A stretch of 64,000 bases of DNA from Piscicola geometra (lineage: Eukaryota > Annelida > Clitellata > Hirudinida > Piscicolidae), in contig OX030955.1 in NCBI GenBank assembly GCA_943735955.1, positions 8,840,769-8,904,768 on the forward strand, written 5' to 3'. Below the pieces are notes generated by a model. The model was given only the letters and a program-made list of their open reading frames with translations, ran no database searches and was not told the DNA's origin. Below are positions 28,444 through 40,041 of this stretch, piece by piece (the first letter of the stretch is position 1; every line of letters starts with the position of its first letter). The translations under genes were made by a program, and so were the position numbers.

Positions 28444-31158
28444 TCAGAAAAAAAGCTCACTCTTCCCAGCTTCTTCCTTCGAAACGTGAGTACGAATAAT
28501 TAATGCTGATAAAATGCTTACTAAATGTATGTTACAAGCAAAATAAAAAATGAAGTAACGAAATGAGTTGAATAAAGCGAGGCAACCCACTTGATCTTTG
28601 AGGAAGTATTCAAAAGCTTTCAAATCTTCTCTGTGGGTGATCTATAAGAGTCAAAAGAAGAAGTTGTCAATGTTGTGTCAAATTGATAAGTGAGCAGTAA
28701 CCAAACAAGCATGTAATAAATAAAAAATTATATTTTTAATATCACTAAAAATACGTTTAAAGTCTGAAAATTTCCTTTTTTGAAAGCTACCTTGTTGAAA
28801 TGACTAGTGGCTTCCACCAATCTGACGCATGGTGTTTTTAGATATACTCCTGATAACGATGCTGGAGATGATGATGACGATGAAGGCTCATAGTCGGCGA
28901 AAGATAGGTACTGTTGGACGAGATGCAAGCACTCAGTGCCATAGTCAAGATCATGCTGGGAAGACTGTGGAGACGCAATATGAAATAAAAGTGAATGAGT
29001 TAGTATAAATTGATAACTTCTAATCAGAAATTTATCTAACACATTCTTCAGACCCTTCTTTTCAAAAAGTCTCGATACTATTCTCAAGTTTTATTATTTC
29101 ACCACCCACCCACCTAACTACTCACTTACTCACCAAACAAAAGCACCACCCACCCTCCTCAAGCACCCACCCCTCCTCAAGCACTACTCACCCTCCTCAA
29201 GCACCCACCCCTCCTCAAACACTACCCACCCCTCCTCAAGCACCCACCCCTCCTCAAACACCCACCCCTGCTCAAACACTACCCACCCCTCCTCAAACAC
29301 CCACCCCTCCTCAAACACTACCCACCCCTCCTCAAGCACCCACCCCTCCTCAAGCACCCACCCTCCTCAAGCACTACCCACCCTCCTCAAACACCCACCC
29401 CTCCTCAAGCACTACCCACCCTCCTCAAACACCCACCCCTCCTCAAACACCCACCCTTCTCAAACACCCACCCCTCCTCAAGCACTACCCACCCTCCTCA
29501 AGCACCCACCCTCCTCAAACACCCACCCCTCCTCAAGCACCCACCCCTCCTCAAGCACCCACCCCTCACCGCGTCATAGGCTTCCCTCAAGAGGGTGTAT
29601 TGAAAGGCTTGGGGGGTGTGGCTTTCCCACAGACACCTTCTTTCCAGCGCTCGCACCATCACCTCACCCTTCTCGTCTCCCTTTGAAAAAACGAGAAAAT
29701 TGAAGTTGATATTGACTCAATGATGTGAAATGATCGGGGTTGAATGGTTGTTAAATGATGCGCACACAAACACCTCTAGTATGGTGGAAGTGGCTCTCCT
29801 CACCAAACCAGCAGCCTGTGAAATTTTTTGTGGAATATAAACTTGTGTAGAATAAGATTTTTGAGAGACCAAAGATAATAGATTTAAGAATGCAGAATTA
29901 TTTTCATGGAAGTCTTCTTTAAATAATAAAAATACACTTTGTAAATAACAACCCCGCACATCACTGCAGCGTTGACTACTGCCCACAAATCATCCTGGTT
30001 GATGACTGGTCGAACTGCATCGTGCACCACCACCACTCCGGGCTCCCTCTGCAACACTGCCATCCTTTTATCATCACTATCGTTTCTCGAAAAATAGAAT
30101 TTATAAATTAAGGATGAACCGAAACATGAAATGTTTAAATTAAGGATAAACTGAAGCAATAAAAACATTTAATTATGCATTCTTTGGGAGAGTTCTGTCT
30201 TATTTTATCGATTAATCTGTCCATCACCACTGCAACTAAAAAGACTCATGGTCAATCTTTGATGGAGTCTAACCGTCACTCTAAACAGTCCCATGTACCA
30301 ACGGCACACTTCACTGCTGATACACTATCTTCATAAATATCCAACACCTCCTCAATTTCTTCTCTGCCACACCTGACCTTCTGATACTACAACTCTGTGG
30401 TATGCCTTTCCAAGTCAACAAGAATGTGATGTAGTTCCTCCAACTCTTCTCTCTACTTTTGCATCAAGATTATCAAAAGAAGAAAAAATTCTGTGGTGCT
30501 CTTCATTGGCATGGAACAAAACTGTTGCTCGCTTATGCTAACCCTTCTTTTTAGCTTCTTTTTATTCCGTTTTCCTTTATTTTTAGGATGTGACTGTGCA
30601 ATTTTACCTTTTTGTAGTTGCATTTATAATATGCATTAATTGAATAAACTTGAAAAAATGAAAAATAACTATTCTTAAATCATTGCTGATTTAGAAAAAC
30701 CTTCAGGCAGCAATTTGACAGCGTTGGAGATGCTTCGATGTCTAGATGAACTGCCCTCAGAAACCACTTTCACCTTTTTCCACTCAAAGCGCTTCACCAT
30801 TCCATCCACAAAACTCTGGCACTCCTTAGTGACCACCACAAAAATCACACCCACCCACTCGAGTCTTTTAAGGTTGGAGTTATTCTTTCATCATCAAATA
30901 TTCTTAATAATAAACTTAAATTATATTGCACTTATAAGCAGCTTAAATAGTATGTATTTAGAATAGACTTTTATTGATATTTATAAATTTGTTAATCAAT
31001 TAAAAAATATCATACTTTTCAAAATTTTCAATTGTATAAAAAATAACTGGTTTTCCCATAACTGTGGCAAACTGCTTTTTTCCAGTCATATTCATTCTTG
31101 TACCCTCTCCAGCAGCCGGTAATATTATGCAAACATCCTTCAAAATGACTTCGTTCAT
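28444..31158 (-). CDS. CRPPA: CRPPA/ISPD-like CDP-ribitol pyrophosphorylase
   Basis: IspD-type cytidylyltransferase; animal CRPPA makes CDP-ribitol for alpha-dystroglycan O-mannosyl glycans in the cytosol. Exons: 31158-31016, 30864-30701, 30085-29953, 29815-29774, 29680-29570, 28964-28791, 28641-28591 and 28476-28444. Key blocks: CTP loop LPAAGEGTRM with following KKQFATVMGKPV, SSSRHRSISNAVKLL, the VVHDAVRPVI signature, ESHTPQAFQY and HDLDYGTECLHLV. These follow the family in order. All joins are in phase except exon 2 to exon 3, where exon 2 ends in phase 1 and the best acceptor for exon 3 implies phase 2; a missed short exon or another border is likely. The protein is about 282 residues and stops soon after the transferase domain, so it lacks the C-terminal extension of vertebrate CRPPA. 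AATAAA follows the stop on the gene strand. Confidence 0.88.
29110..29568. repeat. C-rich minisatellite (CACCCACCCCTCCTCAAG type)
   Basis: About 25 copies of an 18-bp unit, with 17- and 21-bp variants that add CTAC. It lies in the CRPPA intron directly downstream of exon 29570-29680; the donor GTGAGGGG is itself the start of the array on the gene strand. Confidence 0.92.
30195..30445 (-). pseudogene. decayed RTE-type LINE reverse-transcriptase fragment
   Basis: Reading the minus strand with frame changes gives LVDLERH, IYEDSVSAVKCAVGT and FRVTVRLHQRLTMSLFSCS. These match, in order, the RT blocks usually read as VDLEKAYDRVP, MYED..VRSAVGT and F.V.VGLHQGSALSPFLF, including the region just after the catalytic YADD-proximal helix. 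There are several stops and frameshifts, so it is a fossil. It lies in the CRPPA intron between exons 2 and 3 and runs in the same direction as the gene. Confidence 0.65.
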
Positions 31159-31491
31159 AACTTTCAGTTGTTCACACATAAAATATTAAATAAAATAAAT
31201 AAATGATATTATTTGTAAAGTTTACGTTCTTATAGTAGTTAAAAATTAACTTAAAATACCTTTAACTACTCCTTTTAAAACATAAAAGTTAATGTAAATA
31301 ATACTTACAACAAAAGTTTCATATTTTTTAATGTTGAATTTTAAATTAAAATAATTTTTATTCATTTGAAAAAAGTATCGTTTAATGAAAAAATAGTGAA
31401 CATTTAAAAAAGAAAAAAACATGAAGCTAAGTGATGGAAGTTTCGAACAAATTAAAATAGAATGACTTTCAATATTCGAAAATTGTCTAGT

Positions 31492-34400
31492 TTAGGCAGT
31501 GTAAGGTTTCTTTGTGGGTTTCTTGGCGAGCTTCATCGTGGTGAGACGGCGAGGGGGAGAAGATTTGTCGTTATTTTCGTTAAGGCAAGGAATGTCGTCA
31601 ACTGGAGAATTAAGCTGTTTAAAGAGTTTCTCAAAGGCGGCAGGACTGAAGTCAAAATCTTTGGGAACATCGGTGTGGTTGAAGAGGCAAATTAGAAGGT
31701 CGATGATGTGAGGAGGAGGGGAAACGCCTGCGGGGAAGGGAGGCAAGGTGATTCCTGCAGGAAGGGAAGGACGGGTGAAGTCGTCACGAGGTGGATGACG
31801 GGAGACGTCCTTAGGAGACCTTGATTCTCTCTTCTCCGTAATCTGGAAGTTAAAATGGCAGTTTTAAAGTGGGTTCATTAGATCGGCATTTTTCAATGAA
31901 AAATATTAAAAGAAAAAAATATGTAAACATTAATTTATGGAACTTTCGAATAGATTCCAGTCATAACGAAAACCAGTATGTCTATCTTACCTATAGAAAT
32001 CTATTTGATTGATTGATTGATTGATTACCTTACCTATTGCAGGGTAGGAAACCCGAGAAAAATTATATTTTAAAAAAATCTTTTATTTTTTATATCTCTA
32101 TGCAGTATTTTAAATATTTATTTCACCGTTATTGTTTTTTTCGTTCCTGGAAGCATTGCTAATCTCGATTTTGTTTCAAATTTTATTTGTTAAACTATTT
32201 TTAAACATAATATTCGGACCGAGAAAGATCTCAATTGACTGGAAAATTTAATACGCCTAATAGTGAGTTTTTCTGGCGAAGTTTGAACGTTTTTCGCGAT
32301 GACTGGTTTCAATAAGAATGGCTTTCAATAGTTCACGAGCATTCTTACCTTTCTTGTTGTTTCAGTAAAATATTTCTTTGTAGGGTTCCTGGTGGGCTTC
32401 ATTGTGGTGGGACGGCGAGGGGGCGAAGATTTGTCGTTATTTTTGTTAAGGCAAGGAATGTCGTCAACTGAAGAATTAAGCTGTTTAAAGAGTTTCTCAA
32501 AGGCGGCAGGACTGAAGTCAAAATCTTTGGGAACATCGGTGTGGTTGAAGAGGCAAATTAGAAGGTCGATGATGTGAGGAGGAGGGGAAACGCCTGCGGG
32601 GAAGGGAGGCAAGGTGATTCCTGCAGGAAGGGAAGGACGGGTGAAGTCGTCACGAGGTGGATGACGGGAGACGTCCTTAGGAGACCTTGATTCTCTCTTC
32701 TCCGTAATCTGGAAGTTAAAATGGCAGTTTTAAAGTGGGTTCATTAGATCGGCATTTTTCAATGAAAAATATTAAAAGAAAAAAATATGTAAACATTAAT
32801 TTATGGAACTTTCGAATAGATTCCAGTCATAACGAAAACCAGTATGTCTATCTTACCTATAGAAATCTATTTGATTGATTGATTGATTGATTACCTTACC
32901 TATTGCAGGGTAGGAAACCCGAGAAAAATTATATTTTAAAAAAATCTTTTATTTTTTATATCTCTATGCAGTATTTTAAATATTTATTTCACCGTTATTG
33001 TTTTTTTCGTTCCTGGAAGCATTGCTAATCTCGATTTTGTTTCAAATTTTATTTGTTAAACTATTTTTAAACATAATATTCGGACCGAGAAAGATCTCAA
33101 TTGACTGGAAAATTTAATACGCCTAATAGTGAGTTTTTCTGGCGAAGTTTGAACGTTTTTCGCGATGACTGGTTTCAATAAGAATGGCTTTCAATAGTTC
33201 ACGAGCATTCTTACCTTTCTTGTTGTTTCAGTAAAATATTTCTTTGTAGGGTTCCTGGTGGGCTTCATTGTGGTGGGACGGCGAGGGGGCGAAGATTTGT
33301 CGTTATTTTTGTTAAGGCAAGGAATGTCGTCAACTGAAGAATTAAGCTGTTTAAAGAGTTTCTCAAAGGCGGCAGGACTGAAGTCAAAATCTTTGGGAAC
33401 ATCGGTGTGGTTGAAGAGGCAAATTAGAAGGTCGATGATGTGAGGAGGAGGGGAAACGCCTGCGGGAAAGGGAGGCAAGGTGATTCCTGCAGGGAGAGAA
33501 GGACGGGTGAAGTCGTCACGAGGTGGATGACGGGAGACGTCCTTAGGAGACCTTGATTCTCTCTTCTCGGTAATCTGGAAATTAAAATTGCAGTTTTAAA
33601 GTGGGTTCATTAGAAGATTATTTTTCATTGAAAAATATTAAATTACACAAATAAATGAATTATTTAACAATTAATTTATTGCACGTTCGAATAGATGCCA
33701 GGCATAACGAAAATCTGTAGGGATGTCGTTTACCGACTTTACCGACAGATGGGTAGAGAAACTTATGAAAAATTGGGTTCTATGATCAGTAAGACCAAAA
33801 GTAAATGTTTAATGAAATTTTTTTTCTCAGTTTAAAAAAAACTTTTTCTCGCAGTTGCCGTATTCTTTGTTTTGGAATTATTGCTAATCTCTACTTTGTT
33901 TAAAATGGTAATTTTCGAAACACTAAAGATCGAGAAAGATCCCAATTGACTGGAAAATTTAGTACGCTTAATAATGAGTTCACTGGCGAAGTTTGAACGT
34001 CTTTCGCGATGAATGGTTTCAATAAGAATGGCTTTCAAAAGTCTAAGATCACGAGCATTCTTACCTTTCTTGTTGTTTCAGTAAAATATTTCTTTGTAGG
34101 GTTTCTGGTGGGCTTCATTGTGGTGGGATGGCGAGGGGGAGAAGATTTGTCGTTATTTTTGTTAAGGCAAGGAATGTCGTCAACTGAAGAATTAAGCTGT
34201 TTAAAGAGTTTCTCAAAGGCGGCAGGACTGAAGTCAAAATCTTTGGGAACATCGGTGTGGTTGAAGAGGCAAATTAGAAGGTCGATGATGTGAGGAGGAG
34301 GGGAAACGCCTGCGGGAAAGGGAGGCAAGGTGATTCCTGCAGGAAGGGAAGGACGGGTGAAGTCGTCACGAGGTGGATGTCGGGAGACGTCCTTAAGAGA

Positions 34401-34646
34401 CCTTGATTCTCTCTTCTCGGTAATCTGGAAATCAATATTAAAGTTTGTAAAAAAAGTTCATTATATTTAAAAAAGTATTTTTCTAAATGTAAGTATAAAA
34501 AAAGCTCTTTTAATAAAAAAAATTAAATTTCATTATTTATTAACTTTTGCGTTAAATTTTTTACGAAGTAAATGGAAACTCACTCCAGGATGAGCCATTG
34601 TCACAGCACTTAAAACCACCAACACAACAGTTAGTTTCAAAAACAT
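31492..34646 (-). CDS. unrecognised secreted protein of four tandem exon-encoded modules
   Basis: Function unknown. Exon 1 (34646-34584) encodes a signal peptide, MFLKLTVVLVVLSAVTMAHPG. It is followed by four homologous exons: A 34424-34065, B 33574-33215, C 32708-32349 (each 360 nt, 120 codons) and D 31842-31492 (ends in TAA). All introns are phase 0, so each module can be duplicated without breaking the frame; the predicted protein is about 497 residues. Each module starts ITEKRESRSLKDVSR, has a Pro-rich stretch (LPAGITLPPFPAGVSPPP), a helical-looking block with two cysteines (DLLICLFNHT and DIPCLNKN), one NHT glycosylation sequon and a Thr/Lys/Arg-rich tail. Modules B and C have the same sequence over nearly their full length. 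A TATATAAG box lies near 34770, about 120 bases upstream of the ATG. It may be a structural, mucus or defence secretion, but no family was recognised. Confidence 0.82.
31843..33214. repeat. 866-bp tandem segmental duplication inside the modular secreted-protein gene
   Basis: The exon plus intron unit is repeated: introns 31843-32348 and 32709-33214 are both 506 bp and almost identical, including a (GATT)4 run and the TACCTATTGCAGGGTAGG block. Intron 33575-34064 (490 bp) is clearly diverged. This implies a recent unequal exchange that copied one exon and one intron. Confidence 0.9.
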
Positions 34647-34766
34647 TCTCTAAGTCTTTTAAAATGATTTAAACGTAAAATATGAAAATAATGTTACACT
34701 TTGGTATGATTAGAAAAAGAACTTGAGGATTTCAAAGTTGACTGCTTTTAGTTTCGACTCGTTTCT

Positions 34767-34776
34767 CTTATATAAG
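34767..34776 (-). promoter_or_regulatory. TATA box of the modular secreted-protein gene
   Basis: TATATAAG on the minus strand, in the context CTTATATAAGAGAAAC, about 120 bases upstream of the signal-peptide ATG. A start site about 30 bases downstream would leave a leader of roughly 90 bases. Confidence 0.55.
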
Positions 34777-36133
34777 AACAGAAAACAATAGAATGTGTAA
34801 TCTTTGACTTAATCATCCACACGCCTTGTCACGAATGATTAGTCATTGAGAAAAAATATATAAAAAATATATAAAAGGTAACCGTCATATAGACTCTAGG
34901 GATCATGACACAGAATCGCTTAACTATTTGATATAGTTAACTGAACAAAGGACCCAGTGTCGTGATCCATGAAAGGATTAACGCCTGTTAGTCTTTTGTC
35001 GTTCTTGTTCATAAAATAAATTTTATTCGGATTCTGAATCAGAAAGAGACAAACTACTCATTATTGGCGTTTAAACTAGCTTACTAATTATGAAAGAAAT
35101 AGATCATTTCGAACATGAGTTTAATAAAGTTTTATTCACACAAAAATTGATTAAAATACTTTATTTAATTGAATATATTCTAAATGTATATATTTATATA
35201 TAAAAACTCACCAAAATCATTTTTATATTTGGAAGGCGTTTTCTAGAGTCGACTAGATCTTTCTGCCTTGTTTGAATGGATCATTTTTATAGCTAGTTAC
35301 AATATTGTACAAGAGCCCGATCCACAATTAAAAACTAAACTATACTATATAATCTATTCTATGGGAATACTATGTAGCAATGCTACAATGTAGCATAACT
35401 AATAATTCACTCTTTGCGCCACTGGAAAAATATAGACTAAGTTATCATTCACGTGTTTTAGTCAATCAAAACGTCAAACTTCTCGAATTTTGTACAAAAG
35501 CTGTTTCAATAAATATTGGAGTTTTCTAGCAACCAACGTAAAAAAACACACAGTAGCTAAAACAGTTTCTCTGAGAAATCATCGGTTTTATAAAGATTTA
35601 AAAAGTCTAAAACAATAAACTTTAATTATGATTTTGTCATGATTTTTATTGGATAAATAGAAGGTTTTCATGGTTTGCAAGTCATTTGAATATTGAGAAA
35701 TGCAGAAGATTTAATTGTAAATAAAGTAAATGAAAACATAAATATACAAATATTGCTTTAAAATTTATATCAAATAATAAAAAATAAACATCTTTAGTTA
35801 AAGAGAAATAAAAGTTTTTGAAAATTTTCTAAGATAGATTATAAGGCATAAAAAGTAGGCCAAGATAATGGTGGGGTCGTGAAATTACAGAATGCTTGAA
35901 TATGTTGAATTAAATTTATAAATCAGATAAAAATATATAACATATAAAATAAATAAAAAAAATATACAACATACAAAATACCATTGAAAAATACAACATA
36001 TACATTAAAATAAAAAAATATACAACCAATAACATTAAAATGGGACATATAAAATAAAATTCAACATCTAGAATGCAATGCAACATATAAAAACATATAA
36101 AAACGCATAGAATGTAAAATAACGTGTAAGGCT
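34777..36133. other. intergenic, no gene seen
   Basis: AT-rich sequence between the secreted-protein gene and the 3' end of the glycosyltransferase gene. Apart from a nested inverted repeat at 34900-34968, only short reading frames without similarity were seen. Confidence 0.6.
34900..34968. repeat. nested imperfect inverted repeat
   Basis: GGATCATGACAC (34900-34911) pairs with GTGTCGTGATCC (34957-34968), 11 of 12 positions. Inside it, TTAACTAT (34920) pairs with ATAGTTAA (34933-34940). It lies about 130 bases upstream of the TATA box of the secreted-protein gene and could be a small element or a hairpin. Confidence 0.6.
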
Positions 36134-38350
36134 TCACCAATGAATGGTGACGACGTGTGGAAGACCATATGGTTGAGTGTGGTAGACTCTAGAAGCCATC
36201 TTTGCAAAACCTTCTGTTTCGATGTGGTGGTCGAAGATGAAGGCGGGAAAATTGAGGCCTGGTGGAAACATTGCGCATTCATTATATTTTTGCATTTTTT
36301 AAAATAATAAAACAAACAATAACTTTAAAAAATCAAATATTTAAATTAAGTATCAAATACAATATTTTTTTTTATTTTTCAAAACCCTAACGCAAAAAAT
36401 ACCTTTTCTATGCAGGTCTGCATTCACAAGCAACACACAACCACCAACCCCATCCAGCTTCACCACCAAGTTCGCCTTCTTAGTTTTCTCGTCAAACTTC
36501 AAATGCTCTAAATATTTTCTTTCAGTCTGACGATAGCCTTCCAGCATGAGATAGTCTGCATTCTTTTGAGCCAAAGTTCTCATCGAAGTCTCAGTCTCCG
36601 TCCAAGTGTTTCTGTCGTACACGTCAGTGGTGTTTTGTCCACTTCGGTATAAACTGTTTACCGCCACGATGTCTTTCTCACATGACAGCATGTGTTCGAT
36701 CAGGTCTGCTGGCGCGTGTCTGAATTTAAAATGCAGTGCGAAGTGTGTGATCATATTGATATTTCAGAAAAATATCTTTAAAATATAATTTTTTTCAAAC
36801 GATTTATTTGATTTGATTGGATATTACGTTAAATCATAAAAAAAACATATAGAATTCATGTTTTTTATCTAATTAGTCCAACCACCACTGACTTGACATC
36901 CACGTCGATCCATAACACCCACTTGTTGTCTTGCACCCCCTTCAACAGCAGCTGGTTTCTGGCCATCGAAAGGTGCGTTCTTCTTCCTAATTGGTAACTT
37001 TTTGTATGTCTTTCGTCGCTCCCTGACATTTTTTGTTTGCCTGTTGAATGATCGGAGAGTAAATACTTTAAAGAATAAACTATCAATAGATAACGAAAAT
37101 ATGCCTATGATACAATTAATCAAAATAAACTGCATAAAAATAATAATTGTTTTCTAATTTTCAAATGTATTATTTACCTATAGATTAATATTAATACTAA
37201 TACTTTATTCATATATTTTTCTTCGCTTTTTTTCTTCTAATTTTTAACATTTTCTTTAATTAATTATTAGTTAAATTATACCTGGTTGTAAAAAATCTTT
37301 ATGAGACATAACCATAAAATCACCCTTCAAAGCACAATTTTATTGATTTGATTGTTTGCTCTGGCTAGTTGCCTACAATTCATTAATTACTGTAATTGAA
37401 TCATGTGCACAAACTGGTATTTTATCAGCGGTTTATAATCAAAGATAACTTGGATGAAGAGCAGTAATGGCAAAAATAATATTATATACAGACTGATAAA
37501 TGAAAAATCAGAAAATAAAAAATGAGAAAAAATATTTCAGTAACGCACCCAGAAGTTGAACAACTTCAACTTTTCTAAAGCAACCGCTAAGTTTTTTGAC
37601 ATGCTCATTCGCTTCATACCACGTTCCGTCGTAACTCGAATCTTCTCCCAAAAGGATAGAGATGAGGTGGTGAGGATAGGTGAGCGAACAGAGCATTGTG
37701 AAGTAGTTTTTCAGTTTTTCTTTGGCGTTTGAAATAGGTGTCATGATAACAATCTGATCTTTTGAAAGGTGTGGAAATATTTTTGGGTGAATTTCATTTG
37801 CATTAATCTTAGTTTTATTTTCGTTTTCTACTTCTTTCTTCGTTTTTGTAGTTTTCTTTTGTTTTCTTTGATTTAGATTTAAGTAGTTTCTAAACTTCAC
37901 ATTATTTTTTGAGAGCGAGTAAGGAGACAATTGTTTAAAATTCTGCCGGTACCAAAGCACTTCTTCTGTGATTTCCATGTGGTAGCTAGGATAACATGCA
38001 GTGGTAAACGTAGAATTATCTTCATTTTTTCCAGCGACATCCTTTCCAAGAGCATTATTTCCACATTTCGCTTTGCAATTGTTCGTTCCATTAAGACTTC
38101 TTTTATTGAATTTTTGTCGAACTTTTATTATTTCGTCTACTTTGAAACTTTTAATACTCTGGTTGTACGAGCGTCCATAATTCTTTATGCTTATTACCAG
38201 CAATAGGATGCAACATATTATCAAAAAACATAACACTTTTATGAAGTTCTTTCGATTCATAGGAATCGCAACTGTCGATTGTGTTGGCTGGTTATGATGC
38301 TTCGTGTTCATTTTGCTTTCAAGAGTACTAGGTGATATGTTAATAATCAT
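36134..38350 (-). CDS. Mnn9/Van1/Anp1-family (GT62) glycosyltransferase, type II membrane protein
   Basis: Related to the fungal mannan-polymerase subunits Mnn9, Van1 and Anp1, which extend mannose chains in the Golgi. Exons: 38350-37549, 37040-36893, 36719-36403 and 36258-36134; joins in phase, about 462 residues. Residues 28-60 hold a short cytosolic tail and one membrane anchor (FIKVLCFLIICCILLLVISI), then a Lys/Asn-rich stem. The domain follows with IVIMTPISNAKEKLKNYF, LTYPHHLISILLGEDSSYDG, RRTHLSMARNQLL, the DxD-bearing block KWVLWIDVDVK, KLDGVGGCVLLVNADLHRKG and FDHHIETEGFAKMA. All fungal signature blocks are present and in order, so it is probably active. The first ATG (38350) lies in a 35-bp repeat; an alternative start is 38311. 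Codon use is AT-rich, unlike the GC-rich exons of the USP and ELOVL genes. Confidence 0.87.
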
Positions 38351-38485
38351 TATATAAAACAATTAGATGCTATTATATTCATCATTATATAAAACAATCA
38401 GATGCTATTATATTCATCATTATATAAAACAATCAGATGCTATTATATTCATCATTATATAAAATAATTAGATGCTATTATTATG
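38348..38485. repeat. 35-bp tandem repeat, 4 copies, in the leader of the glycosyltransferase gene
   Basis: CATTATATAAAACAATCAGATG followed by a CTATTATATT block repeats at 38348, 38383, 38418 and 38453. On the gene strand every unit carries an ATG, so the leader would contain several short upstream frames if it is transcribed. Confidence 0.9.
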
Positions 38486-40041
38486 CATGTAGGCATTTCC
38501 ACAAAATATTTACAATGTTTTAAATATTTTACATGAAAAGAGTTGACATCTCCATAATAAATCTACTAGTTAAATGTAAAACCTTTTGCAGATGACTGGA
38601 GAGCAAATATTCTAAAGAATCTTGTGCAAAAACTTAATACCTATCTTATTTTACTTTATATAAAAACTCATCAAGGTTGTTCAGGTACTTGTGACGCTTC
38701 AACATCATACGGACCTTCCCTTAATTGGTGCTATGACATGCACAAACTTTGATAAAATAAATACGTGCTTCCTATTTTGAACGCTCTGTAAAGTGATGAA
38801 GACAGGTGAAAATTTTCTTGGGGTGCGTTTTATTCAACCTTTGATTATCGATTATAATTTATTTTTTAAACTTTAAATCAATGCCACTGAGCTTCGTTTT
38901 AAAGACTATTTCATCTTCGGATGCTAAGAATTTATAAGAGACGGATCGAACAGAATTAATTTCTTGTTTTGTGGTAGCACATCCAAAGAATAATGGACGT
39001 TTCATCTATTGCAATTAACCGTTTATGGAGTGACAGTCCAGGTATTAGTCAAGTAATTTAGTTCAAGTTTTATTTTTAATTATTTATTTTTTGATTGTTT
39101 CGGATTAATTAATAACAAAGTATTTTATTTTTTAAAATTAATTGTTGTTAGAAGTTATTAAATTGTTAAATTCTTCTCAGATTTATTTTTAAAACTATGT
39201 TCATGGCATTCAGTTTTATTTTAACCTTCAGTTACTTAAGTCAATTTTTGAGAATGAATTTTTCTAAATGAATGATTGAAAGGTAGATTAATTTTCTGGG
39301 CTGAATCATCCTCTTAATATTTTATTAATTTTTTACCAAACTCTTTTGATCCTGGTGTTATTAGGCTAGACATTTTTTGATCGACGTATATTATAAACTT
39401 ATGACTTGGCTTATCATTTTACGATTAACTGTTTTGGATCTAATTATAGCTGTCATCTTTTTTTCATTCATTTAATAACTATAGAAAAAAATGCAGCTGT
39501 ATGAATTCAATGTTGTAACAAATAGGCTCTCTCACAACTTTTTGTGTTTATTTTTCCAGTATAAAACAGGGTTTTTTTCAACAAAATATTATTTATACAA
39601 ACTGATAAAACTTTGCCAAAGTAACACCAACTTTAAACAGAGCCCCTTATCTTCAGATGGAATTGAATACATGGTAGAGCACTAAGACATCTATTTCTGA
39701 ACTTTAACATTTTCAAAAAATAGTTAATTTTTAATTTCCTTAAACGCACCAAGTGATTAATTATTTTATTTAATGAAAATGGCTTAAATATGTTCAACAT
39801 CTTTTCAAAAGTAGAAGACATGAAACACTAAATCCCTGCTTGTTGACAAGTAGATTCAATAAGAACCAAAATAACGATAACAAAAAATTAGGTTTAAAAA
39901 TAAAATTAAAATCCCAAAGGACGTGTTAAATGCACAGTGAATCTAGCGAGTTAAAAGTTTTACATGGTTTGGCAAGTGTATAAAGTATTGTTTAGAAGAT
40001 GAATGACTGATGAAGCACTTTTGAGCATTTCCAATGGGCGC
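38486..40041. other. intergenic, no gene seen
   Basis: AT-rich DNA between the 5' end of the glycosyltransferase gene and the 3' end of the KIF26 gene. Only short unremarkable reading frames are present. Confidence 0.6.
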
